Positions 62,149 through 64,000 of a stretch of 64,000 nucleotides of DNA are shown here, piece after piece. Positions within the stretch are counted from its first letter, which is position 1. Each line of letters starts with the position of its first letter. Both the position numbers and the translations under genes were made by a program. The DNA is taken from positions 12,575,517 to 12,639,516 of the forward strand of contig CM060469.1 of the NCBI GenBank assembly GCA_030544235.1. Reading direction: 5' to 3'. The notes beneath the pieces were generated by a model that was not told the DNA's origin, made no database searches, and saw only the letters and a list, made by a program, of their open reading frames with translations. Source of the stretch: Lepturacanthus savala (Eukaryota > Chordata > Actinopteri > Scombriformes > Trichiuridae).

Positions 62149-62286
62149 ACAAAAAAAGAGATGAAGCCGAAGATGTTCGATTTATGATATTTTAGATTGC
62201 ATATATGGAATTTAATGAATAAAGGACCAGCTTCTTCTTACCCCTTGGTTTCCATTAAAACTGATGGTGGGATGGGAGAACCAGCC
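56085..62286 (-). CDS. ell: RNA polymerase II elongation factor ELL, 5' incomplete
   Basis: Eleven coding exons (minus): 62242-62286, 61960-62081, 61449-61609, 60317-60672, 60084-60208, 58024-58507, 57827-57920, 57673-57739, 57356-57527, 56661-56705 and 56085-56213, about 599 aa with the first coding exon missing. ELL raises the Pol II elongation rate within the super and little elongation complexes in the nucleus. The N-terminal ELL domain shows RDNPHGSFDC, TVKATDDSYDKALQSMAQ and VTHLLALRPYKRPEL. A DPLASKKPRISHL block and a basic KRKKSKHKH stretch occupy the linker. The last three exons form the occludin-like coiled-coil domain (EQRQSYKQDFNKEYNEY to CEYLHSKLAHIKKL). RPYK..L.LRLQKDGLT, KKPRISH and the C-terminus look nearer ELL than ELL2. 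Paralogue choice remains uncertain. Confidence 0.92.
58571..59089. mobile_element. Candidate non-autonomous DNA transposon in ell intron
   Basis: 'ttgcgtttcca' on the left opposes 'tggatggaaacc' on the right in inverted fashion. A further 'ttggatggaaacaccaaaattc' and 'aaaattcgcataaacg' lie inside. Such 'ttggatggaaac' and 'ttcgcataaa' phrases recur in a fish repeat I have seen. The ends are imperfect and no target duplication was verified. Confidence 0.4.
62089..62146 (-). repeat. (CT)n microsatellite forming the polypyrimidine tract of an ell acceptor
   Basis: Plus-strand GA run of about 28 units with one AAA interruption. In the ell transcript it is a CT run ending just upstream of CGTTACAG, the acceptor for the exon 61,960-62,081. 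Confidence 0.9.
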
Positions 62287-62289
62287 CTG

Positions 62290-64000
62290 GAGACAAAAAG
62301 ACAAATCATTTGCACAGTAAACGTACACAAAAAGATTGTTTCAGTTCCTTTTCTTCATGTCTGTGTCATGTCTCACTTTTGTTCCTGATTTTTTTTTTTT
62401 AACCTCAACAGCCCCATCAGACGAGTTCGAGCACCCTTTAATCAACAACTCCCTCCCTCCATTCTTTTGAATGGACGTTAAACTGGATGTTATTTAACAG
62501 TATTGATCATTCATGAAACAGTGGGTACTGTTTAGTCTAATGTACTTGTTAGACGTCTTATTGTAGCCAGTAGTTTATCACTTAATGTGACAATTAGTGA
62601 CTGACCGATCCTATTTTTTCTGCTTTCAAAGCCAATTCTATAACTTCAGCTATTGACCAATAGCAGTCCTCTCTTTTCAATTGTAGTATATATAGTATAG
62701 TACTTTGAATGCATTTTTAATGTAAGGTCAGGGATTCATGAATGAAAACGGCATTATCGCTGATAGTGGAGAGATTTTAACATGCCATTGAGAAAAAAAT
62801 TATTCCTTCATCTGTTTTGATCAACTAATCATTACTGCTCTGTCCTAAAGATCAGCCTCACATTGATTAGTAATCCTTTTTAAGTGCTGACGCGTATGTG
62901 TATAACTGGTTAATTGTGACACTTAATAAATAAATATAATATTTCGATTTTTTAAGATGGCCTTGAGTGCTTGGGCTCAGGTCATTACAATCCGCCACTG
63001 AAATACAGCAGCTTTTTGTCAGGAGAACATAATGAAACACGTTGAAATAACGAGCCGTCGTCTCGCACAAGAGGGTGAATTGGCCTGTAAGAGAAGGCAG
63101 AAATGACAGTTCACAGAAACATGTTTCAAACGCGGACACAAAGTAGGAATCTAATTGACCTTTTCATGGTGAATATTTTGCGAGTCCACCTGTTGATGAG
63201 TGGAGAGAGCGAGGTGGCTGCCAGGACAGAGCTTGGCCCGGTTATATGTGGAGGTGTTTTCACGTGTGTGTGTGTGTGTGATCAGGCCAAGAGAGTTATG
63301 AATAGCCACACACTACGCTAAATAAGGAAAGGAGATCTGTGTACAGCAACGGTGTAGTGTGTGTGTGTGTTTACCTGTCATGATCCCTACTTTTGTTGGA
63401 AAGTACATTGCCTCAAAAACAATCCCATCAAAACTTGTAATTGCAATTTAAAGACCATTGTATGCCACTGATATAATGATCATACAATATTTTAATAATG
63501 CAAATTGACTCCATCCAAGATTAGTAATTATATTTTTCAAAAATATTTGTGATTTACGATAAATACTTTTTGTTGGACAATATATCATCCTGTCATATTG
63601 TATGCTATATATATATAAGTCCATATAGTGATTGTTGTGACAGGTGTGTGTGTGTAATACTTCTCCATTCCTTCAGCAAACAAATGAATTGGTAAAAGAT
63701 CATTCATGTTTGAAGGTCTAACAGAATGGAATAATCTCCCTTTAAACATCTGTTCATTGACTTGTTTTCGTAGGTTTAAATGCGCTTCGTATTGATTTGT
63801 ATGATGGTTTATCAACACGATTTAAAGCACATGATCTCAATGTGTAATTATCAGTTTTGCGAGGCTTATCCTACCACTGTCATGGTAATTTTTTTCATAG
63901 AGATGTGCTCATTTTGTAGTTTTAAAATTTTACTGTTTTTGTTTTAAGTCGTTTTAGCGATTGAATTTGATGAAGATTCCGCTCAAGGGGTTTATCCTAC
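62290..64000. other. Probable ell intron 1, AT-rich
   Basis: The minus-strand exon at 62,242-62,286 begins mid-domain, so the preceding exon (start codon and first about 50 residues) should lie to the right. I find no frame here resembling the ELL N-terminus, and take the whole stretch as intron running off the window edge. It contains short TG tracts (63,263 and 63,357) and a LINE fragment. Confidence 0.55.
63670..63798 (+). mobile_element. LINE reverse-transcriptase C-terminal fragment
   Basis: A short plus-strand frame reads GKRSFMFEGLTEWNNLPLNI, then CSLTCFRRFKCASY and a stop. It matches the typical end of non-LTR retrotransposon ORF2 (a WNxLP motif followed by an F-x-x-FK segment). A stop codon precedes it, so this is a dead, 5'-truncated copy, antisense to ell. 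Confidence 0.55.

Overview
This window is vertebrate nuclear DNA from a teleost fish, probably a perciform-type species. The reasons are split genes with GT-AG introns, a fish-type otolith matrix protein gene, very dense CA/TG microsatellites, and debris of teleost Tc1-like, hAT-like and LINE elements. There is no operon structure, CRISPR array or recognisable RNA gene. No repeat library or alignment was available; all repeat-family names come from memory of typical sequences.

Layout. (1) About 1-32,190 is a stretch in which I find no convincing protein-coding exon. It holds microsatellites, purine/pyrimidine-biased tracts, hairpin-forming inverted repeats, transposon fragments (best: a deleted Tc1-like copy at 9,080-9,719) and some unique sequence that could be regulatory. 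It may be true intergenic DNA or introns of a gene lying outside the window. (2) 32,191-37,314, minus strand: nine coding exons of a single-lobe, melanotransferrin-like secreted protein, identified as otolith matrix protein (otomp), 375 aa. (3) 40,926-46,298, plus strand: nine coding exons of a type I BMP/activin receptor kinase of the ALK2/ALK8 class (acvr1l or acvr1), 508 aa, with a noncoding first exon ending at 40,207. (4) 48,863-53,347, minus strand: nine coding exons of mitochondrial D-2-hydroxyglutarate dehydrogenase (d2hgdh), 536 aa. (5) 56,085-62,286, minus strand: eleven exons of an RNA polymerase II elongation factor of the ELL family (ell). Its first coding exon is not visible and should lie beyond the right edge.

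otomp and acvr1l are divergent (about 2.7 kb apart), acvr1l and d2hgdh converge, and d2hgdh and ell run in tandem. The genes do not form a pathway: ear biomineral matrix, BMP signalling, mitochondrial metabolism and transcription elongation. All four models keep frame across every junction I could place, so I regard them as intact. I did not find a novel gene system. The items most worth following up are loss of canonical iron/anion ligands in otomp, microsatellites fused to splice sites in d2hgdh and ell, several perfect inverted repeats, and a nested or twice-ended Tc1-like element.
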